Source: Sulfurimonas sp. RIFOXYD12_FULL_33_39 (GTDB lineage: Bacteria; Campylobacterota; Campylobacteria; Campylobacterales; Sulfurimonadaceae). Taken from it: a stretch of DNA of 64,000 nucleotides. Below the pieces are notes generated by a model that did not search any database, had not been told where the DNA came from, and was given only the letters and a program-made list of their open reading frames with translations. Below, piece by piece: positions 55,477 through 64,000 of this stretch. How positions within the stretch are numbered: position 1 is the stretch's first letter; every line of letters begins with the position of its first letter. The DNA lies in NCBI GenBank assembly GCA_001829785.1, contig MICF01000001.1, forward strand, positions 124,001 through 188,000. Reading direction: 5' to 3'. The position numbers and the translations under genes are program-made.

Positions 55477-57630
55477 TATTAGAGTTTGAAGAAGCTGATC
55501 GGAAGTGGTAATTGTTTTACCGTTTGCCTGATAACCTCTTTGAATAATTATAAGTTGTGTTAATGAGCGTGACAAGTCAACATTTGATGCTTCAAGCGCA
55601 GATGACTGCATAAATCCGCGCCCTGCCGTTGCCGCTGTTCCGATTATCGGGTCACCTGAGTTGGCAGTTTGTGTATAAACATTCCCGCCTTCGGTTGATA
55701 GACCCTCATTATTTGTAAATTTTGCCATACCGATTTGTGCCAAACCAAAAGAACGACCGTTTGAAAATGAACCGATTAAAGTACCGCTTTGATCTATCCT
55801 GATACCTACTAAATCCCCGCCCGTATAACCGTCTTGAGAGATTCCCGATGTTGATGAAACAGAATCAAAACTTGTCATACCGTCAAATCCGTTTGCAGTT
55901 CCTAAGTTGATAGCGACTTGTTGGTTTGAAGCAGAACCGTTATTTGCGGTAAATGAGACGTTTGGAGGGTTAAAAGTCGCTAATGAACCGTCATTGTTAA
56001 ATCTTATAGAACCGGTTTTTTCATTAGTGGGAGCAACAGTATCAATTGTTGCAGGTTCAGGAACACTTATTTTCATATTCCATGTACTACCTGTAGATGA
56101 GTCAACAGCTACTTTTCTATATTCAGTTCTAAGAGTATGTTTTGAACCCAACGAATCGTAAATATCTATACTAGCGGAGTGCGTTGCTGCATTAAAACTT
56201 TGTGAAAATGCTTTTCCGGTAGTTCCTGAAGGCAGTGTTGAACTTAACGCTTCCATGTTTCTTGTAAACTTTGCATTTTCCGTTATTCCACCACCGACGA
56301 CACTATCAGCAGTCATACCCGTAATTGCTAAACTGATATCATAATCATCAGTTGCTCCACCTGGATTGGTAATCTCAAATTTTCCCTGAGCGTTAATAAT
56401 AATTGAAATATTATTGTCTGTTGTTAAAACATCCGCACTTCCATCCGCATCGACTGATTTAGCCTCAATTTCCATTGCATAACGCAAATCTGCTATTGTT
56501 TTAAATTTTTTATCCGCTCCCGCTACTGTTGTAGCTCCTGTTGGGTCATACTGATATCTATATGCGGTAGTTACAGAATCTAGCACTGCCAAACCACTGT
56601 TCACATTGCCTACTGCACTTATTCTAATGTTGTGAGATGCTGCACCGTTAGAATTTGTATTTGTTAAATCAATTTCATTATTAGTTGCATCGTATGTAGC
56701 TACAATCCCTGTTGTAGATGTCTGTGCGTTTATTGCAGACAGAAATCTTGCTGCATTATCGGCAACCGTATTTCCTGCCAATCCGCCTGTTGTAGTTATC
56801 TGCTTGGTAGTACCGTCATCAAGAGTGAATGTTATATCAAGCTCAACAGCACCGGCAACGACATTACCGCTTCCTGTTGTTGTAGAATTTTGAAATGATG
56901 CCCAAATTCCTTGACCGGTTTGAAGACTAAATGCTTCTCCGCTATCATTGAACATTACACCTAAATCACCTGAATCAATCGGGTTTCCGTTTGCATCTTT
57001 AGCATCTCCGTATCCTACATTTGCAACACTATACGGAGCACCGGACTCAACGGAATAAGCAGGCGAAAAAGTTTTTACCAGTGGACCTGAATTTAGGTTT
57101 GCTTTTATAACCACATTTTGCGTAGGACTAGCAGGAGTAGTTAGTCCCGGAGGTATATTTATATTTGTAATAGGTGCTGTTGCATCTACAAAACCGGTAG
57201 TTCTATCTCTTAACCATCCTTGAACTATAAAACCGTTGTTATCTACAAAATTTCCGCCTGCATCAAATTTAAAGTCGCCTGAACGTGTATATTTGTAAGT
57301 ATTACCGCCATCGGGAGAGATTATAAAAAATCCATCACCTTGAATAGCAACGTCGGTATTTTTATCCGAATTTTCAACTGAGCCTTGAGAAAATATACGA
57401 GTCATTGAACTAACAGTAGAACCAAGTCCGACTTGAACCGGATTTTTACCGCCGAGTTCTCCTTGCGGAGCAGTAGCAATTGCCTTTGTTTGAGCAAGAA
57501 GATCTGAAAAGTTGGCACGAGAATATTTAAAACCTATTGTATTAACATTTGCAATATTGTTTGACTCTACATCCATCGCAACTTGATGAGACTGTAGTCC
57601 GGATACTCCGGAAAAAAGTGACTTTAACAT
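55462..57630 (-). CDS. flgE: Flagellar hook protein FlgE
   Basis: 722 residues. It starts [43 protein letters not shown], the rod/hook D0 domain, and ends with [36 protein letters not shown], the C-terminal D0 domain. The central 450 residues are the surface D2/D3-type domains. It is larger than E. coli FlgE (about 400), as is usual in this phylum. A sigma-54 type promoter and a leader hairpin lie upstream. Confidence 0.96.
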   Translation of the reverse strand: MLKSLFSGVSGLQSHQVAMDVESNNIANVNTIGFKYSRANFSDLLAQTKAIATAPQGELGGKNPVQVGLGSTVSSMTRIFSQGSVENSDKNTDVAIQGDGFFIISPDGGNTYKYTRSGDFKFDAGGNFVDNNGFIVQGWLRDRTTGFVDATAPITNINIPPGLTTPASPTQNVVIKANLNSGPLVKTFSPAYSVESGAPYSVANVGYGDAKDANGNPIDSGDLGVMFNDSGEAFSLQTGQGIWASFQNSTTTGSGNVVAGAVELDITFTLDDGTTKQITTTGGLAGNTVADNAARFLSAINAQTSTTGIVATYDATNNEIDLTNTNSNGAASHNIRISAVGNVNSGLAVLDSVTTAYRYQYDPTGATTVAGADKKFKTIADLRYAMEIEAKSVDADGSADVLTTDNNISIIINAQGKFEITNPGGATDDYDISLAITGMTADSVVGGGITENAKFTRNMEALSSTLPSGTTGKAFSQSFNAATHSASIDIYDSLGSKHTLRTEYRKVAVDSSTGSTWNMKISVPEPATIDTVAPTNEKTGSIRFNNDGSLATFNPPNVSFTANNGSASNQQVAINLGTANGFDGMTSFDSVSSTSGISQDGYTGGDLVGIRIDQSGTLIGSFSNGRSFGLAQIGMAKFTNNEGLSTEGGNVYTQTANSGDPIIGTAATAGRGFMQSSALEASNVDLSRSLTQLIIIQRGYQANGKTITTSDQLLQTLIGLKQ

Positions 57631-57662
57631 ATTAAATCCTTATCATAAATTTAAAACGCCCT

Positions 57663-57677
57663 CGGAGCAAAGCCCCG
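57663..57677 (-). promoter_or_regulatory. Leader hairpin of flgE
   Basis: CGGGGC (57677-57672) pairs with GCTCCG (57668-57663) across TTT, about 35 nt before the flgE ATG. It may affect mRNA stability or translation; no known riboswitch was recognised. Confidence 0.4.
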
Positions 57678-57796
57678 TTAGGTTATACTAGCCGATTGGC
57701 ACAAAATAAGAGAGTCATTTTTTACCTTCAAAAATATCTCTTAATCAATTTGCCTCAAACAAGGCAAAAAAATTCTTAACATAGTAAGAATTATCA

Positions 57797-57810
57797 GCAT
57801 TTAGTGTTCC
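57797..57810 (-). promoter_or_regulatory. Sigma-54 type promoter for flgE
   Basis: On the minus strand TGGAACACTAAATGCT has GG at 57810-57809 and GC at 57798-57797 with exactly 10 bases between. It lies about 167 nt before the flgE ATG. Confidence 0.6.
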
Positions 57811-57828
57811 AACTTAATTTCTTCTACC

Positions 57829-59085
57829 CTATCTATGCATACTCAATGCTTTTTGTATCATCTCATCAGCTGTTTTAATACATTTTGAGTTAGCATCATA
57901 CGCTCTTTGCATTATTATAATCTCTGTTAATCCAACTTCCATTTTTACATTAGAACCTTCAAGCAGAAAGTTTGATATTTCGGTACCGATAATATTTTTA
58001 CCGTTTTCATCCTGAAAAAATATAGGCTTACCGCTATTTGTAGATTCACTAAATCTAGACCCGTTTACCCTATCAAGCCCTCTGTCATTTTGAAAATGAT
58101 ATACTGCTATTGCACCTACTGAACTCTGCATTCCGTTAGAAAATGTTGCTACGATTTCTGCATTTTTATTTATATCATATCCGAGCAGTTCTCCCGCCTG
58201 AATCCCATTTGAAGAACTTGATGCTGCAAATTCTCCTTTTATGGATGTTATACCGCTAAATCCGGTACTTAAATCAACCTCTACGCTAGAGCCGTTATTA
58301 TCTATTGTAGGCAGTGTACTTGAAACTAATGCACCGGCATAATCAAATTCTACGACTCCACTTTTCGTATCATATATCGTTTCTCCGTCTAAGCTCTCGG
58401 CAGTAGCTACAACATTCCATTGACTTCCCGGCAAAACTTGTGGGTCAACTTTACTAAACTCAAGTCTTATACTATTATTATTGCTTTGCGGATCAACGGC
58501 TTTTGCACTCATAACCCTTATTTCATCATCAACACCTAAATTTCCGTAAAACTTTACCTTAGTTGTAGGTTGAACAGGAAACTCTAAACTCTTTGGCATT
58601 TGAAGCATTTGTTGAGTGCTAGCTTCACCTAACTCTACCTCTGATAACTGCTCTGTCAATATGCCGTCTTTTATATTCGCTCCGATTGTTCCTAGCACAT
58701 AATAACCATCGGCAGTTACTAAGTCTCTATTTTTGTCAAACATAAAACTTCCATCACGCGTATATAACGGCTTACCTTCACCTTGAATACCAAACCAGCC
58801 ATCACCCATAATAGCCAAATCAGTACTTCTCTCACTTAACTCTAAAACACCGACACCCTCATCCATAACGACACCATTAAGTCTAGCACCTACTCCGACG
58901 CTGCTATTTATACTTGATTTATTTGAATCGGTGTTTAAAGCCTCTTCAAAAAGTGATGAGAACTCTGCACTATAGCCGCGAAATCCGGTAGTATTTATAT
59001 TTGCCAAATTATCGGAAATTACATCTATACCGTACTGATGTGTTTTAATCCCGTTTATTCCGGTATAAAAAGCTTGAGTCATCAT
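57829..59085 (-). CDS. Second FlgE-like hook/basal-body protein
   Basis: 418 residues of the flagellar rod/hook family. It starts FYTGINGIKTHQYGIDVISDNLANINTTGFRGYSAEFSSLFEEAL and ends VGLTEIIIMQRAYDANSKCIKTADEMIQKAL. It is closer in size to E. coli FlgE and follows flgD by 11 nt. Campylobacterota often carry two hook-like genes; which of the two makes the main hook is unclear, but the larger one has its own promoter. Confidence 0.92.
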   Translation of the reverse strand: MMTQAFYTGINGIKTHQYGIDVISDNLANINTTGFRGYSAEFSSLFEEALNTDSNKSSINSSVGVGARLNGVVMDEGVGVLELSERSTDLAIMGDGWFGIQGEGKPLYTRDGSFMFDKNRDLVTADGYYVLGTIGANIKDGILTEQLSEVELGEASTQQMLQMPKSLEFPVQPTTKVKFYGNLGVDDEIRVMSAKAVDPQSNNNSIRLEFSKVDPQVLPGSQWNVVATAESLDGETIYDTKSGVVEFDYAGALVSSTLPTIDNNGSSVEVDLSTGFSGITSIKGEFAASSSSNGIQAGELLGYDINKNAEIVATFSNGMQSSVGAIAVYHFQNDRGLDRVNGSRFSESTNSGKPIFFQDENGKNIIGTEISNFLLEGSNVKMEVGLTEIIIMQRAYDANSKCIKTADEMIQKALSMHR

Positions 59086-59096
59086 AATAGAATCCT

Positions 59097-59762
59097 TTAG
59101 TAAACTTCTTTAATATTCTCTAGTGCAACATAGCTTGAACCTACTTTAACATAAGTTTTACCGCTATCAAATTTAACAGATTCGATAGGATATGCGCCTA
59201 CTCTAGTCTTTAGTGTATCGCCGTTTGGATTTGTGTATGAAGCAGTTGAGTAATATATTCCGCTAGTAACGCTGCTACCGCTTTGATTTGTACCGTCCCA
59301 CGTAAACTGATATACCCCTTTTGGATTTGTACCTACATCCAATGTTTTTATAACATTTCCGTTAACATCCATTATCTCAACGCTTCCATGATCTATTTCA
59401 TCAGGAAAGTAGATTTCAAAAGTAGTATCGGTTCCCTCATCAAGAACTATTGCATTACTACCTATATCTGCCGTTTTACCTATTGCAGATACCGTAGAAA
59501 ACTGTTGAGAATTTCCAAGTGCAGCCGTTAATGATTCTAGAGCCTTATTAGTATTTTCGGAAGACTCTAAAGTTGCAAGTTGCGATGTTTGACTCAGAAT
59601 TTTCTCACTGTCCATAGGCTCGGTCGGGTCTTGATTTTGAAGCTCAACCAAAAGAAGTTTCATAAAATCATCTTTTCCTAAAACCGTCTTGTCTTCAGTT
59701 GCGGTCGAAGTCGCATACTCTGCGTTTGTAGCAGCATTTAAGCCTGTTGATGTGATTGCCAT
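59097..59762 (-). CDS. flgD: Flagellar hook assembly scaffolding protein FlgD
   Basis: 221 residues. The N-terminal FlgD motif is LGKDDFMKLLLVELQNQDPTEPMD, the cap-type conserved segment. An FlgD Ig-like domain follows (GVYQFTWDGTNQSGSSVTSGIY). FlgD caps the growing hook. It follows fliK by 10 nt. Confidence 0.95.
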   Translation of the reverse strand: MAITSTGLNAATNAEYATSTATEDKTVLGKDDFMKLLLVELQNQDPTEPMDSEKILSQTSQLATLESSENTNKALESLTAALGNSQQFSTVSAIGKTADIGSNAIVLDEGTDTTFEIYFPDEIDHGSVEIMDVNGNVIKTLDVGTNPKGVYQFTWDGTNQSGSSVTSGIYYSTASYTNPNGDTLKTRVGAYPIESVKFDSGKTYVKVGSSYVALENIKEVY

Positions 59763-59772
59763 TTTGTATCCT

Positions 59773-61263
59773 TTATATGTACTTTGGAACTATTATTTCT
59801 AAAGAGCTTAAAATCTCTTCTTTGCTTTGTTCATTTTCAAAGTAGTTATACTCTTCGTTAGCTCGGCGCTCATTTTGTCTTTGCTGGTGCTGTGCGTTAC
59901 TGTTTGAGTCACTATTTTGCGAACCGTTACTAAAATTTAATGTAGCATTATTTATTCCACTGTTATTTAACTGTGTTTTCAATTCATTTGAATTCATTGA
60001 AAGCATATTTATTGCTGAATTGTTTGAGCTGATATTTACATGTAGATTTTTACCTCTTTGAACAACCGTCAAATCAACTTCACCCAAATTTTGCGGATTT
60101 AACTGTACCTTTACCCTTGTAAAAGGAGATTTATACTCTTCAATAGCATTTTTAATATCCGATGAGAGATATTTAATCATCTGCTTTGCTTCATTTAGTT
60201 TAAGCTCAAAACTATCTGCCTTATGAACACCTGACATCTCTGTTTTACCTGTTGAGGGGTTTTGTTCATTTACAAATGACTCACCTTGCAAAAGTTTCTC
60301 TAATGTTTTTGTGTTCTCTTGAGTTGCACTAGGTGCTATTACTTTAGCAGTAGCAACCGAAAAATCTGCAGTTAGCGAAGAGTTGTTTGCACTTGATTTT
60401 TCACCGCGAAGAAGAAGTTTTAATGTTTCATCCGCTTTTTCTTTTGGTGTTTTTTCTTCTGTTTTATGCAAATTGTTTATTTTGGCTTGAACTATCTGCT
60501 GTGTAGTCGTATGCTCAGATGAAGTTTGTGCTCTAAAAAGAGGTGTTGTTTTTATCTCTTGTTGAAGCTGTATCGTTTTCTCGCTATTTTTTTTATCATC
60601 TGATGAGAGTGCTTCAGCGTTTTGTACATTATTAGCAGCTATATTTTTTTGTTTATCATCACTAGGTGACGTCTTTATTTTTTTATCTTGAGTCATATCT
60701 TTTGAAAAAAGCTCTTCTTTTATTAGAACTTTTTTATCTTCTTTAGCATCTGTTTTATTAGTCTGAACTTTTACCTCTTCAACGGTAATTTTAGTCACAT
60801 CAATACCGAGTTTTTTAGCAGCTTCAGCCAAGCCTTTAAGAGTTTTTGGAAGCTCTTTTATCTCTGATTTCTTATACTCATCACTGTTTAGAATTTTTTC
60901 TTTAAGATAATTTTTTGCATCGCTAACTAGTGCTTTTAGCTCTTGACTGCTCAAAGAAGCTGTAAGTTTTGGATTTAACTCTAGTGGCTCTTGGCTACTT
61001 TTTTTAGATACTTTGTCCTCGTTTTTTAAAAGAGATGACAATATTTCTGTTTTTGAGCTAGTTTTTGGTGTTTTGATACTTTTTTCTTCACTACCGAGCG
61101 ATAGTATCAAAGAGCCGTTTTGAATGACTTTGCCATCTTTTTTTTCACTGACTCCCTTTAGTAACTCTGAAAATGATAAAGAGCCTTTCTCATTTTTAGG
61201 CGATAAAGCAAGAGGCGATGATGAAGATGAAGTTTTACTATTTTGATTATCCAATAAAATCAT
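59773..61263 (-). CDS. fliK: Flagellar hook-length control protein FliK
   Basis: 496 residues. The first 380 are low-complexity, Lys/Ser/Glu-rich and disordered as in ruler proteins. The C-terminal hook-length domain reads RVKVQLNPQNLGEVDLTVVQ, then LHVNISSNNSAINMLSMNSNELKTQL and GINNATLNFS. AAGGAG is 7 nt before the ATG at 61263. A sigma-54 type promoter at 61300-61313 precedes it. Confidence 0.94.
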   Translation of the reverse strand: MILLDNQNSKTSSSSSPLALSPKNEKGSLSFSELLKGVSEKKDGKVIQNGSLILSLGSEEKSIKTPKTSSKTEILSSLLKNEDKVSKKSSQEPLELNPKLTASLSSQELKALVSDAKNYLKEKILNSDEYKKSEIKELPKTLKGLAEAAKKLGIDVTKITVEEVKVQTNKTDAKEDKKVLIKEELFSKDMTQDKKIKTSPSDDKQKNIAANNVQNAEALSSDDKKNSEKTIQLQQEIKTTPLFRAQTSSEHTTTQQIVQAKINNLHKTEEKTPKEKADETLKLLLRGEKSSANNSSLTADFSVATAKVIAPSATQENTKTLEKLLQGESFVNEQNPSTGKTEMSGVHKADSFELKLNEAKQMIKYLSSDIKNAIEEYKSPFTRVKVQLNPQNLGEVDLTVVQRGKNLHVNISSNNSAINMLSMNSNELKTQLNNSGINNATLNFSNGSQNSDSNSNAQHQQRQNERRANEEYNYFENEQSKEEILSSLEIIVPKYI

Positions 61264-61299
61264 TATCTGCTCCTTTTTACAAAGATTTTATAAGATATA

Positions 61300-61313
61300 G
61301 CACAAATTATTCC
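61300..61313 (-). promoter_or_regulatory. Sigma-54 type promoter for fliK-flgD-flgE2
   Basis: On the minus strand TGGAATAATTTGTGCTA has GG at 61313-61312 and GC at 61301-61300, exactly 10 bases apart. The predicted start is about 61288, leaving a short leader with AAGGAG before fliK. Confidence 0.65.
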
Positions 61314-61350
61314 ACTATTAAATTTATTAAAAAACTACCGATATAGGTGC

Positions 61351-61602
61351 ATGATTAAATTATTGCTTCTATCATTAGCTATTTTCTTTATTTCTCAAGG
61401 TTCAGCTGAGTCTTTATCTAAAAAAAATATGGATACTTCGGTTTATAATACTAAGAAAAATGAGATAAATAGACAAGCATCGGAAAATAAAAAAATTAAA
61501 TGCAGATATGTTTGCGATAAAAAAGTGTATAAAGAGCAGAAAATATCAGAGGCAATAGAGTTTTATAAAAACTCAAAAGATTATAAGTTTAGTAGGGATT
61601 AA
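61351..61602 (+). CDS. Small secreted protein
   Basis: An 83-residue protein with a signal peptide (LLLSLAIFFISQGSAES, cleavage near 19). The mature part is basic and contains CRYVC, a C-x3-C pair that may form a disulfide or bind a metal. It is divergent from fliK and ends 14 nt inside the opposing gene. I do not recognise it. Confidence 0.55.
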   Translation: MIKLLLLSLAIFFISQGSAESLSKKNMDTSVYNTKKNEINRQASENKKIKCRYVCDKKVYKEQKISEAIEFYKNSKDYKFSRD

Positions 61603-62002
61603 AGCTATTTAAACAAGTTAAATCATTTTTATATTTTGCACCTGCTAGATTTTTTAACTCTTCTATAAGTGCTTCTGATTTCTCTCCGTCTATCGGATAA
61701 CTTACAACGCAGGAGTTTAAATCTTTTGCAAAAAATTCGCTAAACATATTTTTTACGATAGCGGCACCGTATTTGTCGGTATATGGGAGTATGAAAAAAT
61801 AGTCCGATTTGCTATTAGAAATAGAGTCTGAATTTCTTAGTATCTGCTCAAGCGAACTATTGATATCCGTCTGTTTAACTTTTGAAAAATCACAATATAA
61901 CAAAGTAAAACTCTCTGCACGGTTCTCATCAAGTCTTTGAACCAAACCTATACTCAAATCAAGAAGTTGTTTAAAATTGTCAAATGTAAAATGTACTCCG
62001 GC
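61589..62002 (-). CDS. Unknown protein, GGDEF-like fold without catalytic motif
   Basis: About 137 residues from the ATG at 62002, with GAGG 7 nt before it; a TTG at 62017 is less likely. FTLLYCDFSKVKQTDINSSLEQILRNSDSISNSKSDYFFILPYTD resembles the alternating strands and helices of a GGDEF-type domain, but GGDEF itself is absent. I give no function. Confidence 0.5.
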   Translation of the reverse strand, partial: AGVHFTFDNFKQLLDLSIGLVQRLDENRAESFTLLYCDFSKVKQTDINSSLEQILRNSDSISNSKSDYFFILPYTDKYGAAIVKNMFSEFFAKDLNSCVVSYPIDGEKSEALIEELKNLAGAKYKNDLTCLNSFNPY

Positions 62003-62064
62003 CATACTCTGCCTCAAATTTTAAAATTTTACAAAGTATATCCAAATAAAAATAAAATAAATAT

Positions 62065-63042
62065 CTACATGACAGTGTAAGGTTTTATCTCATCTCTTGA
62101 AATAAAAGGTGTTGCTTCTATCTCATCTTCTTTATAAGATACTTTATAACTAACACCATCTTTTGTTTTACAATATGTTAGAATTATTTTTGCAGCAAGC
62201 TCTTTATCAGCTTGTGTTGCACTCTTGCTAAGTAGAGAGTGCGGAGCCGGCAAATCAATAGCTTTTAAGTGATAGTATTTTTCATTATTTATATTTTGCA
62301 GATGCTTATTCTCTTCCTGATTTCTTCCAACTACAAGTTTTGCACCATCAGGTAGTCGCAGATGACGACCAAATTTCATGATAGGAATATCCTTAACTTC
62401 AAACGTATCATATTTTATAAAATCAAACATTTTTTTGGCAAAATTCTCATCAGTTAAAAGGCACCCTCCACCCGGGCTTTCAAAATTCTCTAAACCTATC
62501 TCTTTTACAAGCTCTAGCTGTCTGTCTCTGCTTCTTCCCGTAATTCCTTCGAGTTTTTCTCTATCTACCCACCCTTCTATTTCAGCTATTGTCGGAACCA
62601 AAGCTTTTGCGGAGAGAGGACGAAGAAGCAGACCTTCACAGTTGCTCTCGTTTAAAACTGTTTGAAGAGCATCTTTATTTTGACTCATTGGGCGTTGCCC
62701 CATAACTTCACCACTGATTAGAAATGAAGCGCCTTCTGCTTCCATTATACGCTTAGCAACTGCAAACATTTTAGCATGACAATCTATACATGGATTGAAA
62801 TTTTTACCGTAACCGTGTTTTGGGTCAAAGAGTACATCTTGTAAAAATTCGCTCTCTATATCTATTATCTTAAGCTCTGCTCCGACTTGATTGCACATAC
62901 TTTGCATATGCTCAAGTCTATCTTTCGTACTTCCAAAGCCCGTATTAATATTTACCGCCAAAACCTCTATGCCTTGGTCTATTATAAGCTTCATCGCCAA
63001 AGTTGAGTCTAATCCACCGCTAAAAAGTGCGATTGCTTTCAT
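62065..63042 (-). CDS. PP-loop ATPase with NFACT-R-like tail (tRNA thiolation-like)
   Basis: A 325-residue protein. The PP-loop FSGGLDSTLAM at residues 7-17 activates a substrate by adenylation. CIDCH near residue 83-87 and GGGCLLTDENFA near 187 add possible catalytic cysteines, as in ThiI/MnmA-type sulfur transfer. The C-terminal 100 residues resemble the NFACT-R domain. Similar proteins are often named tRNA-(4-thio)uridine enzymes; the exact substrate is inference. Confidence 0.72.
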   Translation of the reverse strand: MKAIALFSGGLDSTLAMKLIIDQGIEVLAVNINTGFGSTKDRLEHMQSMCNQVGAELKIIDIESEFLQDVLFDPKHGYGKNFNPCIDCHAKMFAVAKRIMEAEGASFLISGEVMGQRPMSQNKDALQTVLNESNCEGLLLRPLSAKALVPTIAEIEGWVDREKLEGITGRSRDRQLELVKEIGLENFESPGGGCLLTDENFAKKMFDFIKYDTFEVKDIPIMKFGRHLRLPDGAKLVVGRNQEENKHLQNINNEKYYHLKAIDLPAPHSLLSKSATQADKELAAKIILTYCKTKDGVSYKVSYKEDEIEATPFISRDEIKPYTVM

Positions 63043-63085
63043 CTTTTTCCCTTGTTATGTAATAATTAAATTACAGAATTATACA

Positions 63086-64000
63086 CTACTTATTCCCTCT
63101 TGTACCAGAGTGGCTTCGTGATGATTTTTTTGGCGCATTTGTAGCAGGTCTGTTTTGAGCTCTACTTCTTGAATTACTACCTTTCGCACCTCTGCCTCCG
63201 CCTTGATTTATAGGTTCTGCTTTTATAGAAGGGTCAGGTTTAAAACCTTTTAGCCAAATTTTTGGGATATCATTTTTGATTAGTTTTTCTATATTTGCCA
63301 AATACTCATGCTCATCTATACAAACTAACGATATTGCTTCGCCTACATTACCGGCACGACCCGTTCGCCCTATCCTATGAACGTAATCCTCAGGAACATT
63401 TGGAAGTTCGTAATTTACTACATGTGGAAGCTGGTCTATATCAATACCGCGTGCCGCAATATCTGTTGCAACCAAAACTCTTATTTCACCGTTTTTAAAG
63501 TCAGCCAAAGCTTTTGTTCTTGCATTTTGACTCTTGTTTCCATGAATTGCAGCAGCAGTTATGCCGTCTTTTTCAAGCTGTCCAAAGAGGCGATTTGCCC
63601 CATGTTTTGTTCTTGTAAACACGAGTACTTGTTTCCATTTACCTTCATTTATCAAATGTGTTAAAAGCTCTCTTTTACGAACGCTATCAACAGGATAAAC
63701 TGTCTGTTTTACGCTCTCTGCGGCAGTGTTGCGGCGTGCGACTTCTATAAGAACCGGCGAGTTTAACAATCTATCGGATAATTTTTTAATCTCATCTGAA
63801 TATGTAGCCGAGAATAGCAGATTTTGTCTTTGTGAAGGTAGTATTGCCAAGATTTTTTTAATATCGTTTATAAAACCCATATCAAGCATTCTATCGGCTT
63901 CATCAAGTATAAGAAATTCAACGCTTTTTAAATCTATGCTTTTTTGGGAAATATGGTCTAAAAGACGCCCCGGAGTTGCAATAACAATATCAACACCTTT
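63086..64000 (-). CDS. DEAD-box RNA helicase (RhlE-like), N-terminus beyond the window
   Basis: The frame is open to the edge: [10 protein letters not shown] and the DEAD box ([13 protein letters not shown]) lie at 63990-63880 on the minus strand, then [11 protein letters not shown] and the second domain [27 protein letters not shown] and [10 protein letters not shown]. The C-terminal 60 residues are a basic Gly/Ser/Arg tail, as in RhlE. It unwinds short RNA duplexes. The start lies outside the window, so the length is unknown. Confidence 0.92.
   Translation of the reverse strand, partial: KGVDIVIATPGRLLDHISQKSIDLKSVEFLILDEADRMLDMGFINDIKKILAILPSQRQNLLFSATYSDEIKKLSDRLLNSPVLIEVARRNTAAESVKQTVYPVDSVRKRELLTHLINEGKWKQVLVFTRTKHGANRLFGQLEKDGITAAAIHGNKSQNARTKALADFKNGEIRVLVATDIAARGIDIDQLPHVVNYELPNVPEDYVHRIGRTGRAGNVGEAISLVCIDEHEYLANIEKLIKNDIPKIWLKGFKPDPSIKAEPINQGGGRGAKGSNSRSRAQNRPATNAPKKSSRSHSGTRGNK

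Noticed and set aside
57698..57711. TGGCAC resembling a sigma-54 -24 box on the plus strand near flgE
   Set aside because: There is no GC at the required -12 position and it faces the wrong way.
1..64000. CRISPR array
   Set aside because: No set of regularly spaced direct repeats was seen.

Overview
The window looks like chromosomal DNA of a motile, chemotactic member of the Campylobacterota, most likely Sulfurimonas or a close relative. This is inferred from the AT-rich coding style, a DUF3972 gene typical of the phylum, a hook/FlgD/FliK cluster preceded by sigma-54 type promoters, CZB-type chemoreceptors, a SUV3-like helicase and a pta-ackA-ppsA block. No rRNA is present and the genus was not tested by any search.

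Layout. (1) 1-581: the N-terminal part of a class D (OXA-type) beta-lactamase at the edge, behind a small DUF2798 membrane protein. (2) 634-13291, all on the minus strand: a type I restriction-modification locus (hsdR, hsdS, hsdM) filled with accessory genes: a DUF4917/SIR2-like protein, a truncated rhuM copy, an AlbA/Schlafen-type ATP-binding protein, a 76-residue orphan, RhuM, a PrrC/RloC-like ATPase with an anticodon-nuclease-like tail, DinD and a RhuM-Fic fusion. Five of these genes are chained by four ATGA overlaps. (3) 13425-21377: housekeeping and repair genes (YjbR, DUF3995, a UDG-like glycosylase, GNAT, AraC-Ogt, GlyA), an unknown protein behind a sigma-54 type promoter, and a SUV3-like RNA helicase. 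(4) 21526-24089: a convergent HATPase / DUF4325 pair resembling a partner-switch module, a secreted 44-residue peptide and a membrane PDC-sensor protein. (5) 24235-29910: pta-ackA-ppsA, linking acetate, acetyl-CoA and pyruvate to PEP. (6) 29932-33338: a zinc-acquisition block (small Cys/His protein, outer-membrane porin, ZnuA, ZnuB) without the ATPase. (7) 33423-38748: a DUF1538-PII fusion, rhodanese-like, DUF309, DUF481, MscS and MFS genes. (8) 38845-46028: a split PAS/chemoreceptor pair, a DUF4080 radical SAM protein, a LapG/LapD pair and a second CZB chemoreceptor. (9) 46038-55409: tRNA-Ser(GGA), DUF3972, YajQ, an unusual two-subunit fumarate reductase, an orphan hybrid sensor kinase, a YqaA-like protein, a D-2-hydroxyacid dehydrogenase and PurT. 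(10) 55462-61263: flgE, a second flgE-like gene, flgD and fliK. (11) 61351-64000: two small unknowns, a PP-loop tRNA-thiolation-like enzyme and a DEAD-box helicase cut by the window end.

The most interesting points are these. The palindromic octamer TACATGTA occurs at 24 positions that I located by eye, and its longest gap (about 13.3 kb) coincides with the R-M island. The R-M island shows a coupled gene chain and an 86-bp duplication of the rhuM 5' end around a cassette. The fumarate reductase has Gln in place of the FAD-linking His and an extra Cys at the cluster that is normally 3Fe-4S. A protein of unknown function shares the sigma-54 promoter pattern of the flagellar genes. Counts and motif positions were read by eye and nothing was searched against a database.
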